Counted from the stretch's first letter, positions 30,840-42,376 are shown. The stretch: 60,000 bases of DNA from Zygnema cylindricum (GCA_037447655.1 JBBHKE010002838.1:115939-175938), one strand, 5' to 3'. Numbers and translations are program-made. Notes: generated by a model not told the origin, from the sequence alone.

Positions 30840-31390
30840 CGAAAGACAATGGATGGATAATGGACACGGGAGCGTCGGCCCACATGTGCTAGAACAAGGC
30901 AGTTTTCAAAAATATGAAATCAACACCGAAGAAAAATACCTACTATGCATGTGGAATGAGTCTGCAAACGCGAGTTGTAGGTGATGTCTCCTTGCTAGTT
31001 GATGTAAAGGGCAAGGCAGTTGAGAGAACTCTTCATAATGTTCTCTATGTCCCATATTTTAAGAAAAAATTGTTCTCAATTTCTTTGGTAGAAAGTAAAG
31101 GGTTTGAGGTCAATTTGAAACATGGTAGGCAAGTTGTTAGCAAAAATGGGAAAATTGCAGTTACGAGAACAAGAGATGCCAGCAAAATGTATCGAATGGA
31201 TATGCCCGATGATAAAAAAAATGATGTTTTGTATCCCGGTGCATTATCCTCAGATGAGTTGTGGCATAAAAGGTTAGACCATGTGAATTATGATAGTATG
31301 AAAAAGATGGTCAATGCTGGTAAAATAGAAGGAGTCACTCTCTCAAACTAGTCACATAAAACGTGTGATGGATGTGCACTAGGAAATAAA
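30840..31390 (+). pseudogene. Copia-1 protease and pre-integrase domain
   Basis: NGWIMDTGASAHMC near 30847-30890 is the copia protease active site (D-T-G), followed at once by TAG. The frame 30914-31351 continues with VVGDVSLLVDVKGKAVERTL and HNVLYVPYFKKKLFSISLVE, then the GAG-pre-integrase motif LWHKRLDHVNYDSMKK. A TAG at about 31349 is followed by CDGCALGNKHRLLFP. Confidence 0.82.
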
Positions 31391-32380
31391 CACAGATTAC
31401 TGTTTCCTCAGGAGTTTGACCATAAATCTACTAAACTTTTGCAACTCATTCATTTTGATGTTTTCGGCCCTACAAAGGTACCATCTGCTGGGGGGATGAA
31501 ATACATGGTTAAGTTTGCAGATGATTTTTCGAGGTTTACTAAGGTCTAATTCATGAAAGAAAAGAGTGAAGTCTTCACTCATTTTCAACACTATAAAGTG
31601 TGGGCGGAGAAACTACGCGGTCTGCCAATTTTGGAGCTCAGATCGGACAATGGCGGAGAATATATGTGAAACGAGTTTGAAAACTTCTTACTCAATGAAG
31701 GTATCAGTCACAAACTAACTGTCCCATACTCTCCGGAACAGAATGGGGTCTCAGAAAGACTAAATAGAACTATCACAGAAAGCTCTAGGTCCATGCTTGC
31801 GGATAAAAACGTAGATCCAAAATTCTGGGCTGAAGCGTTAAATTGTGCAGTTTATATCAAAAATAGGATAGGTTGAAGATCAGTAGAAACCATTTTTTAT
31901 CAAATCTGGACGGGTAAAGAACCGGATGTCAGTCATTTCAGAGTCTTTGGAAGTAAATGCTTTATTGTGGATACGTCGAACGATAGATGGAAAATAGAAC
32001 TTAAGGGATTGCCGGACATTTTATTAGGATACGATGATCTCTCTAAAGGCTATAGAGTATTTGTTTTTGAGAGACATAAAATCATTGTAGCAAGGAACAT
32101 CGTTGTCAAAAATGAACTAGACTTGATAAACTTATTTAAAATGACAGAGCAGCAAAAGCAGCAAAAAGTACTGGAATATGTCATTTTAGATAGCATCCAT
32201 AATATTGTCCCACAGATGGAAAATTCACTAGTGGTAACGCCAACATCAGAACATAATCGGGTTCCACAACAAGTTCCTTTCGAAGCGCAACAACAGCTGT
32301 CACTGCCTACGGATCGCAACCAGCACAACAAGCGCAATGCACGAGATCCGACAATTTCAACCTCAAAATTTATGGGGGGA
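31391..32380 (+). pseudogene. Copia-1 integrase (broken by stops)
   Basis: The core shows IHFDVFGPTKVPSAGGMKYM, LELRSDNGGEY with the second Asp, and SPEQNGVSERLNRTI with the Glu, so D-D-E is complete. In-frame stops occur near 31547, 31667 and 31875. From 31967 the C-terminal part is open: RWKIELKGLPDILLGYDD, SKGYRVFVFERHKIIVARN. Integrase precedes RT, the Ty1/copia order. Confidence 0.85.
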
Positions 32381-33895
32381 AGAAGATTTAGTAGCCGCCT
32401 GCAAGCAACTTTTCACTTTGCCTACTCGGCAGCCTCAAGGGAGCCTTTGACCATCAGGGAAGCCTTCTTATCACCAGAGCGGAATCAATGGATCGAGGCG
32501 GCAAACGATGAAATGAAGTCGATCATGGAGGCTTGGACATGGGAGCTTGTAGACCTTCCTCCGGATCCAAAAGCGATTGGCAGCAAATGGGTATTCAAGG
32601 TGAAGTTAAATCTAGATAAAACCATTGAACGATACAAGGCCACACTTGTGGCAAAAGGATATAATCAAAAGGAAGGAATTGACTTTGAAGAAATATTTTC
32701 TCCTGTTGTAAGATTTCCGACAGTAAGGATTTTGCTATCTCTAGCTGCTATAGAAAATATGGAAATACATCGGAAAGATGTAAAGACGGCCTTTTTGCAT
32801 GGAGAATTAGAGGAGACCATTAACATGCAGCAACCTGAAATGTATGCAGAACCAAGAAAAGAGCACTTAGTATGCAAACTACTAAAATTTTTGCATGGCC
32901 TAAAACAGGCCCCGAGGCAATGGAATCTAAAACTTGATGAATTCTTAATTGGCTTAGGATTTCAAAGGATAAGTTTTGATCACTCTGTTTATGTTTTAAA
33001 GGGTGGGGATGGAATAGTGTATATAGCGGTATACGTAGATGAATTACTATTAGTTAGCAAATCAATCGCTGAAATTAACAAAATTAAAAATGCTTTAAAA
33101 TCATAGTTCAAGATGAAAGACCTCGGTGAGGCAAAATATATTTTGGGTATTCAGGTAGAGAGGGACAAGAAAAACAGATTAATAAAATTGACTCAAAATG
33201 AGGCTATTGGAATCATGTTAGATGAATATGGAATGCGGGGGGCAAAAGGATGTCTAACTCCAATGGAATTTCGGCATAAGTTAGAGGGGGAAGAAAAAGA
33301 ACCGGGTGTTATTGTTAGTGAAATTTTTGAGTCACGGGAGGATGATCATATGACAGTGATACCTTATATACAGATAGTGGGAAGTTTAAAATATTTCATG
33401 AACTGTACCCGTCCAGATATTGCTGCTATAGTTGGGATACTGAGCAGAAGTCTAAAGAATCTAAATAAATCTGACCGTGATGAAGGAAAAACAGTGTTGA
33501 GATACTTGGTAGGAACGAAAGACCTCAAACTCACACTAGGTGGAGGAGAAGTGAAGCTTCAAACATCGAGTGGTGCAAGCTATGGCGATATGCCAAGTCG
33601 AAAATCCACCACGGGATTTGTTCTGCAAATTGGGAACGTGACTTGCTGTTTGAGAAGCAAACTTCAAAAGGTCACAGCACAATCGACGATGGAGTCAGAA
33701 TATATGGCAGCGAGCTCCACCGTCAAAGAACTTATATGGGTGAAATCCATGTTGCAAGAATTGGGATACATGCTGGTTGGTCCATAGGTGATTTGGTGTG
33801 ATAGTCAGGCTGCCATTGCCATTGCTTCTAACCTAAGTCACCACTTCAAAAGCAAGCACATGGATGTATGATTACACTTTGTACGGGAAAAAGTG
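32381..33895 (+). pseudogene. Copia-1 RT and RNase H, truncated by LTR
   Basis: RT runs in the frame 31967-33106: AFLSPERNQWIEAANDEMKS, GSKWVFKVKLNLDKTIERYK, ARLVAKG-like ATLVAKGYNQKEGIDFEE, AFLHGELEETINMQQPE and LHGLKQAPRQWNLKLDEFL. The catalytic box is YVDE instead of YVDD (33032-33043). TAG at 33104-33106 is in frame with FKMKDLGEAKYILGIQVE. RNase H (33113-33895) shows CTRPDIAAIVGILSRSL, KSTTGFVLQIG and WCDSQAAIAIAS, with two stops. At 33896 it is cut by a copia-3 LTR. Its missing end is at 28656. Confidence 0.88.
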
Positions 33896-34914
33896 TGCAA
33901 TTCTCTGTCCTCCATTGGACTACAGAATACAGGAAGCCTCTGGATAGTATTTAACTAACCCACTTTAAGCCACAACCACTGCTGCCCAAGAAGGCAAATT
34001 GATTATTTGATTGCACCCCTATGCTGCTTGGACTCCCCTGAGTCTGTAGCGAAAAGAATCACTGAAAACAACTAACCAACCAATAAGTTATGAGGCACCA
34101 AAAATGCCAATTTGTACAAACTCTCAAAGGGAGAGGTGACTTACTACCAAAATTTTCTAAGTCCTTATTCCTTCTAATAACTTCTATCTACTGAAGTACG
34201 AACCAATCAAATTACTGTACCGTACCAAAAGTACTACTTCTGGTGTACCTTTTGTATGGCCTATGTACGACAAGGCTATTAAGTGGACGCGTGTTTGCTT
34301 TTTATTTGTCCGTACATTCCTCGGAATTCCTATGACCAAATGTCATCTCTCCACGTGGCTCCAGGTCATGCCATGTCAGAAAACGCCAAGGTGACCACTC
34401 TAGGATTTCGGCGATGACGTGCGCCGTCGGATTCGTAATGAGACGTAATCTTAACCGTTATAATTACTTGCGAGATATTTGTTTCGCTGTCAAACAAATG
34501 CGAGGTATTCATTCTGAAATGATGTCGTACTAAAACTGTATCTATGCACGCCGTATCTTGTTTTAGTTAAATGGATTTCTTACTTCCTAAATGTATATAT
34601 ATCTATCATACTCTATAGCACTTAGCATTGATCCTAGTCTAGTAGGATAAAGCTGACCGCTATCGGCCAACTTGACGAACCGCAGGTTCTAGGTTCAAAT
34701 CCCGGGTCCGTCATGACTATTTTTAGTAACCTACTAAAAATAACTACCTGTTTTAACTAAGGCAGCCATGGATCAACCACCTTCTCTATCCTTCAAAGAC
34801 TACAACAAGTATAGGGGCTAGAGAAAGGAGGTGGAGGCAGGCTGTCTGTCCTTTTTCCTTTTTTCTAACATATTTAAACCTAGAAAATACTATAGAAATC
34901 TATGAATTTCAACA
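33896..34914 (-). repeat. Hybrid copia-3 LTR
   Basis: The LTR is 1019 bp, plus-strand TGCAATTC...TTTCAACA. The left 593 bp (to 34488) are identical to 41276-41868. The right 426 bp differ from 26723-27148 at only about three positions (34796, 34813, 34850 region) and differ more from 41869-42292. The left flank is copia-1 RNase H (…AAGTG); the right flank is family C LTR (ACTTGAACC). A box 34635-34646, B box 34692-34702. Confidence 0.88.
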
Positions 34915-35183
34915 ACTTGAACCACACGGTACAGCTAGAACTTAAGTGAACCGAAATGACCAAACATTTTCCACGTCACTTCAATAGGGCTAGAACTCGC
35001 GTGAAACGAAACGAACAAAAAATTTCTACGTCACTTCAAATATCCATCGACGAAACTACTTCGTCGCTAACTTCTACGTCACTTCAAATATCTAGCGACG
35101 AGACTACTTCGTCGCTGGTCGTCGCTACTTTAGCTACGAGAATTTCTTGTCGCTAAATGAGTTCTCAGTACTAAATTCTAACA
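34915..35183 (-). repeat. Family C LTR, 5' half
   Basis: It matches 21985-22213 and ends (plus) CTAAATTCTAACA, the complement of the LTR start TGTTAG. It completes the half at 25656-26129. GTGGG follows and is the outer flank of the family C element. Confidence 0.75.
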
Positions 35184-36800
35184 GTGGGTTTAGCGTTGAT
35201 TCATGTAAATGTCTTTTAGTGTACGGATACCCTTCCTACTATCCGAAAATGTTGTGTATCGGGTAAAAATATATCGCGATAAATTCGATATTCGATATAT
35301 CGATTATCGATTTGTCAAAGGCCTTGATATAGTACGGAAAGTCGTACGAAAAAAGTACAAATAATCGTACGGTTTCCCCACCCCCTCCCCCTAGGAATGA
35401 AGGTACTTTCGCATGTAACCGAAACTTTAGTCTTAGAACTTTGTTTTTAGCGAAGATTCTCCGTACTACTTTTAGATCATTCGTATGTAAAGAAATGATA
35501 TCGTCACTTTAGATTGTGACGGATGTAGACGTGGGTGTAATTTGTGACGGTTGTAGACGACTACAAAACTCGTGACCATTGATGACGTCTACAAAATAGC
35601 GACGGTTGTAGAAGTCTAGCTACTTGTGACATTGAAGATGTTTAGATTTTGTGTCACTTTGACGTCACGCTCAAATTATGACATCGTCGACGTCACAAAT
35701 TCTAAAGTTTTCCGCCATGTTTTCCCGATTTTGTTTTTTAGTCTTTTCTCACTCTACTTGCCATCAAAATACGCCCAAAGATAGTCAAAGAAATCATTTT
35801 TAGAGATCTTTCATTTGATACCATTATTGACGTTTTTCATTGCAAAAATTGTGAGATGGACGCGGTAGTGGGAGAGGGAGAGAGAGAGGCGCTCTTTCAC
35901 TTTTGTGAATTGGCGTCCGTTGGCAATGACGCCTTCCACTGCCCCTGTACGGAAAAAAACGCACGAAAAAAAGTCACGCACAGAATGGAAACGTGCACTG
36001 GGATTTTTTTAAGTACTTCTAGTGTGAAGTACTTTTAGGATCATCTAGTTTGAAGAAATTCTACTTGCGAGTGGAGTTGCTTCACACTGGTCGTCTACCA
36101 TTGATACATGTGAAAAGGCAAAAAAATATCCACTTCGAACACGCGATCGTAGGCCTACAATTTGTACAGGCCATGTGCCTCTTGCCACGCTGGATGATCA
36201 ACAAAAAATGCTTCCTACCACGTTGGATGATCAACGTAAAGTATCCTTGCACGTTACTTCTAAGCGTGCGTCCCCATGTAATCTGTACTTTGATAAAGAA
36301 TTTTGGACTATAGTGAAGATTCTCCGTACTACTTCGAAGAGCGTCCCAATGTGCGAAAATGAAAGCAAAACTTTGAAATGTGATTGTTGTAGACGTCGGT
36401 ACACCATGAAAAAAAATCTAAAAAATGTTAGAAAAAAATATTTTTCAAAGATCTTTCATTTTCAACCTATATTGTCGTGTCTCTGTCTAAATAGTGTGAG
36501 ATAAAAGCGACCCATGAATGAAAGTGGAGGTCCGAGACCCCTGCAATTTTTTTTCGTATATGCGCGTGACGGGCATGGAGAATAGCGAGTACTCTCCATC
36601 GTCCAAAAAATTTCTCACTCGTGTGGCGCCTGCGTGGGTCATTTTCCATTCGCTGTTTTGGCGGTACTTTAACTAAAAACACCCCCTCGAGGTGATTTTG
36701 GATGAAGTTTTTTGATGGGCTGGATTCTCTTGCCGAGGGTCGAAAAGAGGAAAACGCCAAAATGCGTTCACATGACGACAAACATGTTGTACATTCAAAG
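35184..36800. other. Unassigned DNA with GTAGACG motif cluster
   Basis: No gene recognised. At 35515-35720 GTGACGG and GTAGACG/CGTCTAC recur, some as inverted pairs. At 36182-36235 the phrase CCACGYTGGATGATCAAC is directly repeated 36 bp apart, and the + frame through it (36175-36504) reads LATLDDQQKMLPTTLDDQRK then CENESKTLKCDCCRRRYT, with no family I recognise. GATATTCGATATATCGATTA near 35287 is a palindrome-rich AT segment. Confidence 0.35.
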
Positions 36801-37106
36801 CATAGTTCAAAAGTAGGTGAAAGTAGGCCCATACAATATGCCTATTGTATGCAAAACATACAATATGACCTTAAGACCCATATTGTACTCAGACCTATTC
36901 GGACCACTTAAAACATTCAGACCAAAAATCGGACCAATTAAAACATTCGGACCAACAAATTTTCTTTACACCGTCAGATTCAGACGATCGGACGGTCGCT
37001 GATAAAATTAGCGATCTAAGAAGATCAAATGAAAAGCCCATAACAAAACTTACGATAAAGGCGCCGACCAAAGGCCTACCATAAAAACGCATACTTTTGA
37101 ATTATG
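36801..37106. mobile_element. hAT-type MITE, TSD ATTCAAAG
   Basis: The left end CATAGTTCAAAAGTAGG and the right end ATACTTTTGAATTATG form inverted termini. ATTCAAAG occurs on both sides (36793-36800 and 37107-37114), an exact 8-bp duplication. The element is 306 bp and non-coding, and it shares GATCTAAGAAGATCAAATG-type sequence, inverted, with 17.75 and 38.4 kb. Confidence 0.85.
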
Positions 37107-37114
37107 ATTCAAAG

Positions 37115-38286
37115 TTAGAATTGACGTTCACTGTATTTTAGTAAACACGATTTTCTCGTATGGCTAAAGCTTTTCTCAAAGTTCCCTGAATTTTAGGGCA
37201 AAACGACAAAGAAAAGTGGATACTTTAAATACATGGGGACGACCCCTAACATCCACCGACCTTCAAAGTTTGTGGCATCTTTTTACCATTACGTTTTGAA
37301 ATTTTGATTTTGATTTTCAAAATTAAAATCTGGCCGCAAGCTTTTGATACGAATCATTAACTACCTCCGTGTGGTACAAATGTTACGTTTTTATTTTACG
37401 TTTTAATAATATTTTTAAATTTTCAAAATGTGAACAGTAACCTACGTGGCACCAATCATAATTTCGAAAGTTTGTTTATTGGCCCGACAAAATGGAGCAG
37501 ACTGCCAGTAAACCCTATCACTAGACGTTTCCGTATGTTTATTTGGACCGCCTTATGGAATCGAGGCATAATGAAAAAATGGTACGAATGGAGTCAAATT
37601 TGGCGACATGGTCGAAAATTTCGTTGTAGGCAATGCTTTTAGGGTAAGGTTCCATTAAGGGAAAATTGTCGTTGTTTCCTAAAAGCCGTACGTTTTCGTA
37701 CAGTGTCGTACTGAAAAAAATAAAATGTCACAAAAATAAGCCTACTGAATGAGGGATTTGATTCTACACGTTTATGGGCGTAAACTTGGACCGTTGGATG
37801 CATAATGGGATACGCCATCATCTGACACTTTCAGTTCGCAAAAAGTGACACAGAGTAGGTCAATTTTAAGCGTGTGAAAGAATAGCATCGTGCCTCGTTG
37901 AAAAGTGAACAAATATCCATGACGACCGCGCGACCGGGTGGGTACACGTCGCATATGACATGTGCATTCCGCCAGGGAGGATGCAAGGCCACCGGAAGCC
38001 TCAAGAAAATATTTGACACAGGATATCGTTTCACGCTTTTGTTGCCATACGCTAACCATTCTCACATTTTCGTACGCTTTAAAAATCTTAAGTTTCGTCC
38101 GCCCGTACACATTTTATTCAATACGTCGTACGAGTCACTTTTTACCTTCGCTGGTACAAATATGTGGTCACAATTTTCTGTCAGAGATTCTTTGAAGATT
38201 ACCAAAATCGGATTCATATATTACGTGGACGAATGAAAGTGTGTCACGCAAATATAATGTCGGTTACTTACCCGACACAATGGAAC
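37115..38286. other. Unassigned DNA
   Basis: Open frames at 37430-37642 and 37898-38236 (+) have no recognisable domain and overlap frames on the other strand. There are no repeat borders visible up to the target-site copy AATGGAAC at 38279-38286. Confidence 0.4.
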
Positions 38287-39238
38287 CATAGTTCAAAAGT
38301 AGGCGTTTCTATTGTAGGTCTTTTGTCGGCTCCTTCATCGTAAGTTGTGTTATGGGCTTTTCATGTGATCTTCTTAGATCGCTACTTTGATCAGCGACTG
38401 TCCGATCGTCCAAATCTGACGATAGTCCTAACGTAAGTTGTGTTATAGGCTTTTCATGTGATCTTCTTAGATCGCTACTTTGATTAGCGACCGTCCGATC
38501 GTCCGAATATGACGGTTTAAATAAAAAGTCGCTCAAAACTTACATATTTTTTTTTTGTCCGTTTTTTTTTTTCAAATTTAGACATGACGTTTAATTCTCT
38601 ATCGATCCATGTGCAACTCAACCATGTTACTATTTTATTTCATTTTGCGGCCAATACAATATGGGTCTTAACTCTTAAGCATAGTTGTTCACGCCGTTTA
38701 GTGCGAACGATTTAATCGCGACGAATTATACGTAACAAACACATTGAACCTTTTGAAAAAATCGTAAAAATCGTTAATGAATTTTCGCCCGTACTATTCC
38801 GTACATGTGAACAAAAATAAATTTCACATATACCGCAGTTTGTACATTTTTCGTACATTTTACGTATCTTTTCGATTTAGTCTGTACATTTTTGGAAAAT
38901 TTCCGTACATTTCCGTAAAATTTATGTTCAGTTTACCGGACAGAAAGTACGACAAAGTGCAACGTATCTTTTCGCCAAATTCGGTACATTTACCGTACAA
39001 AACCGTACAGCAATCGTAAAATACCGTACAGTTTCCGTAAATTAGCCGTTCAGTTTTCCGGACAGAAAGTACATCGCGTTTTTTTCCGATTTATTCAAAA
39101 GTCACGAATTATAGGTTTTAATCGGAAGAAAGGAAAAAATCGCGCGATTTGAACAACTATGCTCTTAAGGGTATATTGTATTTTTTGCGTACAATAGGCA
39201 TATTGTATGGGTGTACTTTCACCTACTTTTGAACTATG
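38287..39238. mobile_element. hAT-type element, TSD AATGGAAC, with nested insertion
   Basis: Ends CATAGTTCAAAAGTAGG (left) and CCTACTTTTGAACTATG (right) are perfectly inverted. AATGGAAC flanks both sides (38279-38286, 39239-39246). Inside the left half a block of about 85 bp (GTAAGTTGTGTTATGGGC through GACTGTCCGATCG) is tandemly duplicated at about 38340 and 38431. A second element (38680-39161) is inserted. No transposase. Confidence 0.88.
38680..39161. mobile_element. Nested hAT-type MITE, TSD CTCTTAAG
   Basis: Ends CATAGTTGTTCA and TGAACAACTATG are inverted, with the exact 8-bp duplication CTCTTAAG at 38672-38679 and 39162-39169. It belongs to the same terminal family as 2077-2824. The interior is packed with CCGTACA, CGTACATTT and CCGTAAA words, and TTTCCGGACAGAAAGTAC and its variant occur twice (about 38932 and 39053). 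These are candidate transposase-binding subterminal repeats. Confidence 0.88.
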
Positions 39239-39246
39239 AATGGAAC

Positions 39247-41072
39247 GATGGCTGCAGTAAACGAATTTTCGATGTTTACTGAGACTTCCTAATGGAACAA
39301 CGCTCTTAGTTTGCAATGAATATTTTGCCACGAGGCGCGCTAATTTACGTTATACAAATCCATCGGCGACACACTGAAAACTGAAGACCCACGTGGAAAC
39401 CAATGGCCCGCCGATTCAACGGAGCCGTACCAAAGAACCATAAGTATTATTTTTCATTAATGCCTCGTACTCTTAAGTAGCGAAAAGGCGCCACTTGTCG
39501 ACAGCCGGAGAAATTTTAATGTGGGAGTATCTTTGACGTCAGCAAGATTGGCGTGGGCGAGATTTCAGTACAGTATCACGAATATTACAAGTGGGTCTGA
39601 GAGTGACCGTACTTTGGCGTCCAGCCGGCGGCGTCAAAGGTGTCACAATAGCAATAACTACTGCCACGTGTCGATGAAGGGCGACGACAGCATAAATATT
39701 TAACGGATTTTGTGGCGAAAGGCCGGAATCCCCAGCCGACGGAATAGAATCTTGGAGGGCGTCGGGATTGGCGGATTAATACGGCATGATGTAGAAAACC
39801 CTAACTAGAGCTGGAAAATTATGTCGGGAGAGGCAGTATCTGCAATAGAAATGGGCAACCGATAAGGGAATGGGAGATAGTTCGTAGGTTTACGCCCTAG
39901 AATCCACTAAGCGGTCGTCGTAAACCTACGGACACGTTTTTAGAAGTGATATCTTGCAAAAGCCTCCGTTAAGGTCGTGCCAATAAACACTTAAACAGCC
40001 TTTCACTTTTTAAATGTTCAATTTTATTGGTGCCACGTATACTCGTATTAAGACGTTAAAAATAGTTAAGGATTCACAAAGAGAAATGACTTGAATGAAA
40101 TATTTGTACGAACGGACAAAAATTGAGATTTGTAGAATCGTACGCAAATTCGACTTAAATTATGGAGATATGCCATTGGACATTGACTTTTTGAAATCAT
40201 TACGCTCTGGACCCGAAAATCCGGCATTCGCCAAAACTGGGTCATCACTTTTCGGTCTTTTTTGTAATTTTTGTCGTCTAGTCAGCGACAAGTCTATATA
40301 TTTTCGAATTTTCTCTTTTTCATCAATAATAAGTTCAAAATTTGTCAAATTTTGGCTTTGTATTTTTCCACAGTTGACGCAACTTTTGTTGGCCATTTTC
40401 TTCGTTTTGTTTTACAAATATTCAATATTTCTACTATTTTATTTCATTTTTTGTAATTATTGTATTGAAGCTACTACGGTAAAGGCAGACAAAAAAAGAA
40501 AAAAAAGAAAAAGAAGAAAATAAAAGAAGCATTGAGCGTTTGTAAAGCGAAAAAACAAAGCGGGTAAAATGGCGTTTTCGGGCAGCTTGATTATTTTTTC
40601 TTCCTTTTTGAAATTTTCCACGTGGCAATTTGTGACACTGACAGCTGTCCTCCTCCCATTGGCCGGAATAACAGGAGCAGGTGAGGACACCAAAAAGGGG
40701 GAGGGAGGGGAGAGGTGAGAGAGAGGGAGAAGGGAAGGGGATGACGAGAGGGAGGGAAGGAAATTTGAAGAGGAGGAAGGAGGACGATGAGGGAGAGAGA
40801 GAGAGAAAAAAGAGAAAAGGAAAGAGAGAAAGGGAGAAGGAGAGGGAAAGAAGATGGAGGGAGAGGGAGAAGGAGGAAATATTCCTAACAATATTTTTAT
40901 TTTTTGGAGGAAGGGAGGGTTGAGGGTAACGAGTTTTATTATGTTAGTTAATGATTCTCCCTTCCTTTTTTTTTTTTTTTTTTCCTGGCAGCCCGGTCAG
41001 AAGTTTTTTCGATTGTAAAAGAAACCTTTTTGGTTCCAAAAGGCGGTCTAACGTGCGACACTATTGCGAAGA
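39247..41072. other. Unassigned DNA with hairpin and purine tract
   Basis: No confirmed gene. CGTAGGTTTACG (39883-39894) and CGTAAACCTACG (39919-39930) are a perfect 12-bp inverted repeat. 40680-40875 is a purine-only style GA/GGAG tract, which makes long stop-free frames on both strands. A T-run lies at 40970-40984. Confidence 0.45.
40160..40396 (-). CDS. Small possible ORF or exon with a CxxC motif
   Basis: A 78-residue frame starts at ATG in good context (AAAATGGCC): MANKSCVNCGKIQSQNL, then IDEKEKIRKYIDLSLTRRQK. The composition is more protein-like than neighbouring frames, but no family is recognised, and an overlapping + frame exists. It may be an exon or a transposon remnant. Confidence 0.28.
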   Translation of the reverse strand: MANKSCVNCGKIQSQNLTNFELIIDEKEKIRKYIDLSLTRRQKLQKRPKSDDPVLANAGFSGPERNDFKKSMSNGISP

Positions 41073-42376
41073 AGTCAGAATATATGGCAGCGAGCTCCAC
41101 CGTCAAAGAACTTATATGGGTGAAATCCATGTTGCAAGAATTGGGATACATGCTGGTTGGTCCATAGGTGATTTGGTGTGATAGTCAGGCTGCCATTGCC
41201 ATTGCTTCTAACCTAAGTCACCACTTCAAAAGCAAGCACATGGATGTATGATTACACTTTGTACGGGAAAAAGTGTGCAATTCTCTGTCCTCCATTGGAC
41301 TACAGAATACAGGAAGCCTCTGGATAGTATTTAACTAACCCACTTTAAGCCACAACCACTGCTGCCCAAGAAGGCAAATTGATTATTTGATTGCACCCCT
41401 ATGCTGCTTGGACTCCCCTGAGTCTGTAGCGAAAAGAATCACTGAAAACAACTAACCAACCAATAAGTTATGAGGCACCAAAAATGCCAATTTGTACAAA
41501 CTCTCAAAGGGAGAGGTGACTTACTACCAAAATTTTCTAAGTCCTTATTCCTTCTAATAACTTCTATCTACTGAAGTACGAACCAATCAAATTACTGTAC
41601 CGTACCAAAAGTACTACTTCTGGTGTACCTTTTGTATGGCCTATGTACGACAAGGCTATTAAGTGGACGCGTGTTTGCTTTTTATTTGTCCGTACATTCC
41701 TCGGAATTCCTATGACCAAATGTCATCTCTCCACGTGGCTCCAGGTCATGCCATGTCAGAAAACGCCAAGGTGACCACTCTAGGATTTCGGCGATGACGT
41801 GCGCCGTCGGATTCGTAATGAGACGTAATCTTAACCGTTATAATTACTTGCGAGATATTTGTTTCGCTCTCAACCAAATACGAGGTATTCATTTTGAAAT
41901 CATGTCGTACTAAAACTGTATCTATGCACGCCGTATCTAGTTTTAGTTAAATGGATTTCTTACTTCCTAAATGTATATATATCTATCATACTATATAGCA
42001 CTTAGCATTCGTCCTAGTTTAGTAGGATAAAGCTGACCGCTATCGGCCAACTTGACGAACCCCAGGTTCCGGGTTCAAATCCTAGGTCCGTCAAGACTAT
42101 TTTTAGTAACCTTCTAAAAATAATTGCCTGTTGAACTAAGGCAGCCATGGATCAACCACCTTCTCTATCCTTCAGTGACTACAAAAAGTATGGGGGCTAG
42201 AGAAAGGAGGTGGAGGTAGGCTGTGTGTCCTTTTTCTTTTTCCTAACATATTTAAACCTAGAAAATACTATAGAAATCTATGAATTTCAACACTCCCCTT
42301 ATTTTCTAGTCTAATTTTAATTTTTCTTTTAACCCGCATTTCTCCCGAAAATATTTTAATGTACGAGAGGGCACTA
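41073..42376. mobile_element. Fragment: copia-1 RNase H, copia-3 LTR, copia-3 3' end
   Basis: 41073-41275 repeats the copia-1 RNase H stretch of 33693-33895 exactly. 41276-42292 is a copia-3 LTR (A box 42015-42026, B box 42072-42082). 42293-42376 continues with the polypurine tract complement CTCCCCTTATTTTCTAG and the end of copia-3 RNase H on the minus strand. This is the left junction of a copia-3 insertion into copia-1, moved without the rest. The first 796 bp are identical to 33693-34488. Confidence 0.88.

Noticed and set aside
33896-34914. Solo LTR from simple intra-element recombination
   Set aside because: The left and right flanks belong to different host elements (copia-1 and family C), and the LTR itself switches identity, so a simple solo LTR does not fit.
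40457-40923. Long frames on both strands over the GA-rich tract
   Set aside because: Simple-sequence purine DNA lacks stops; no signal peptide or domain is seen on either strand.
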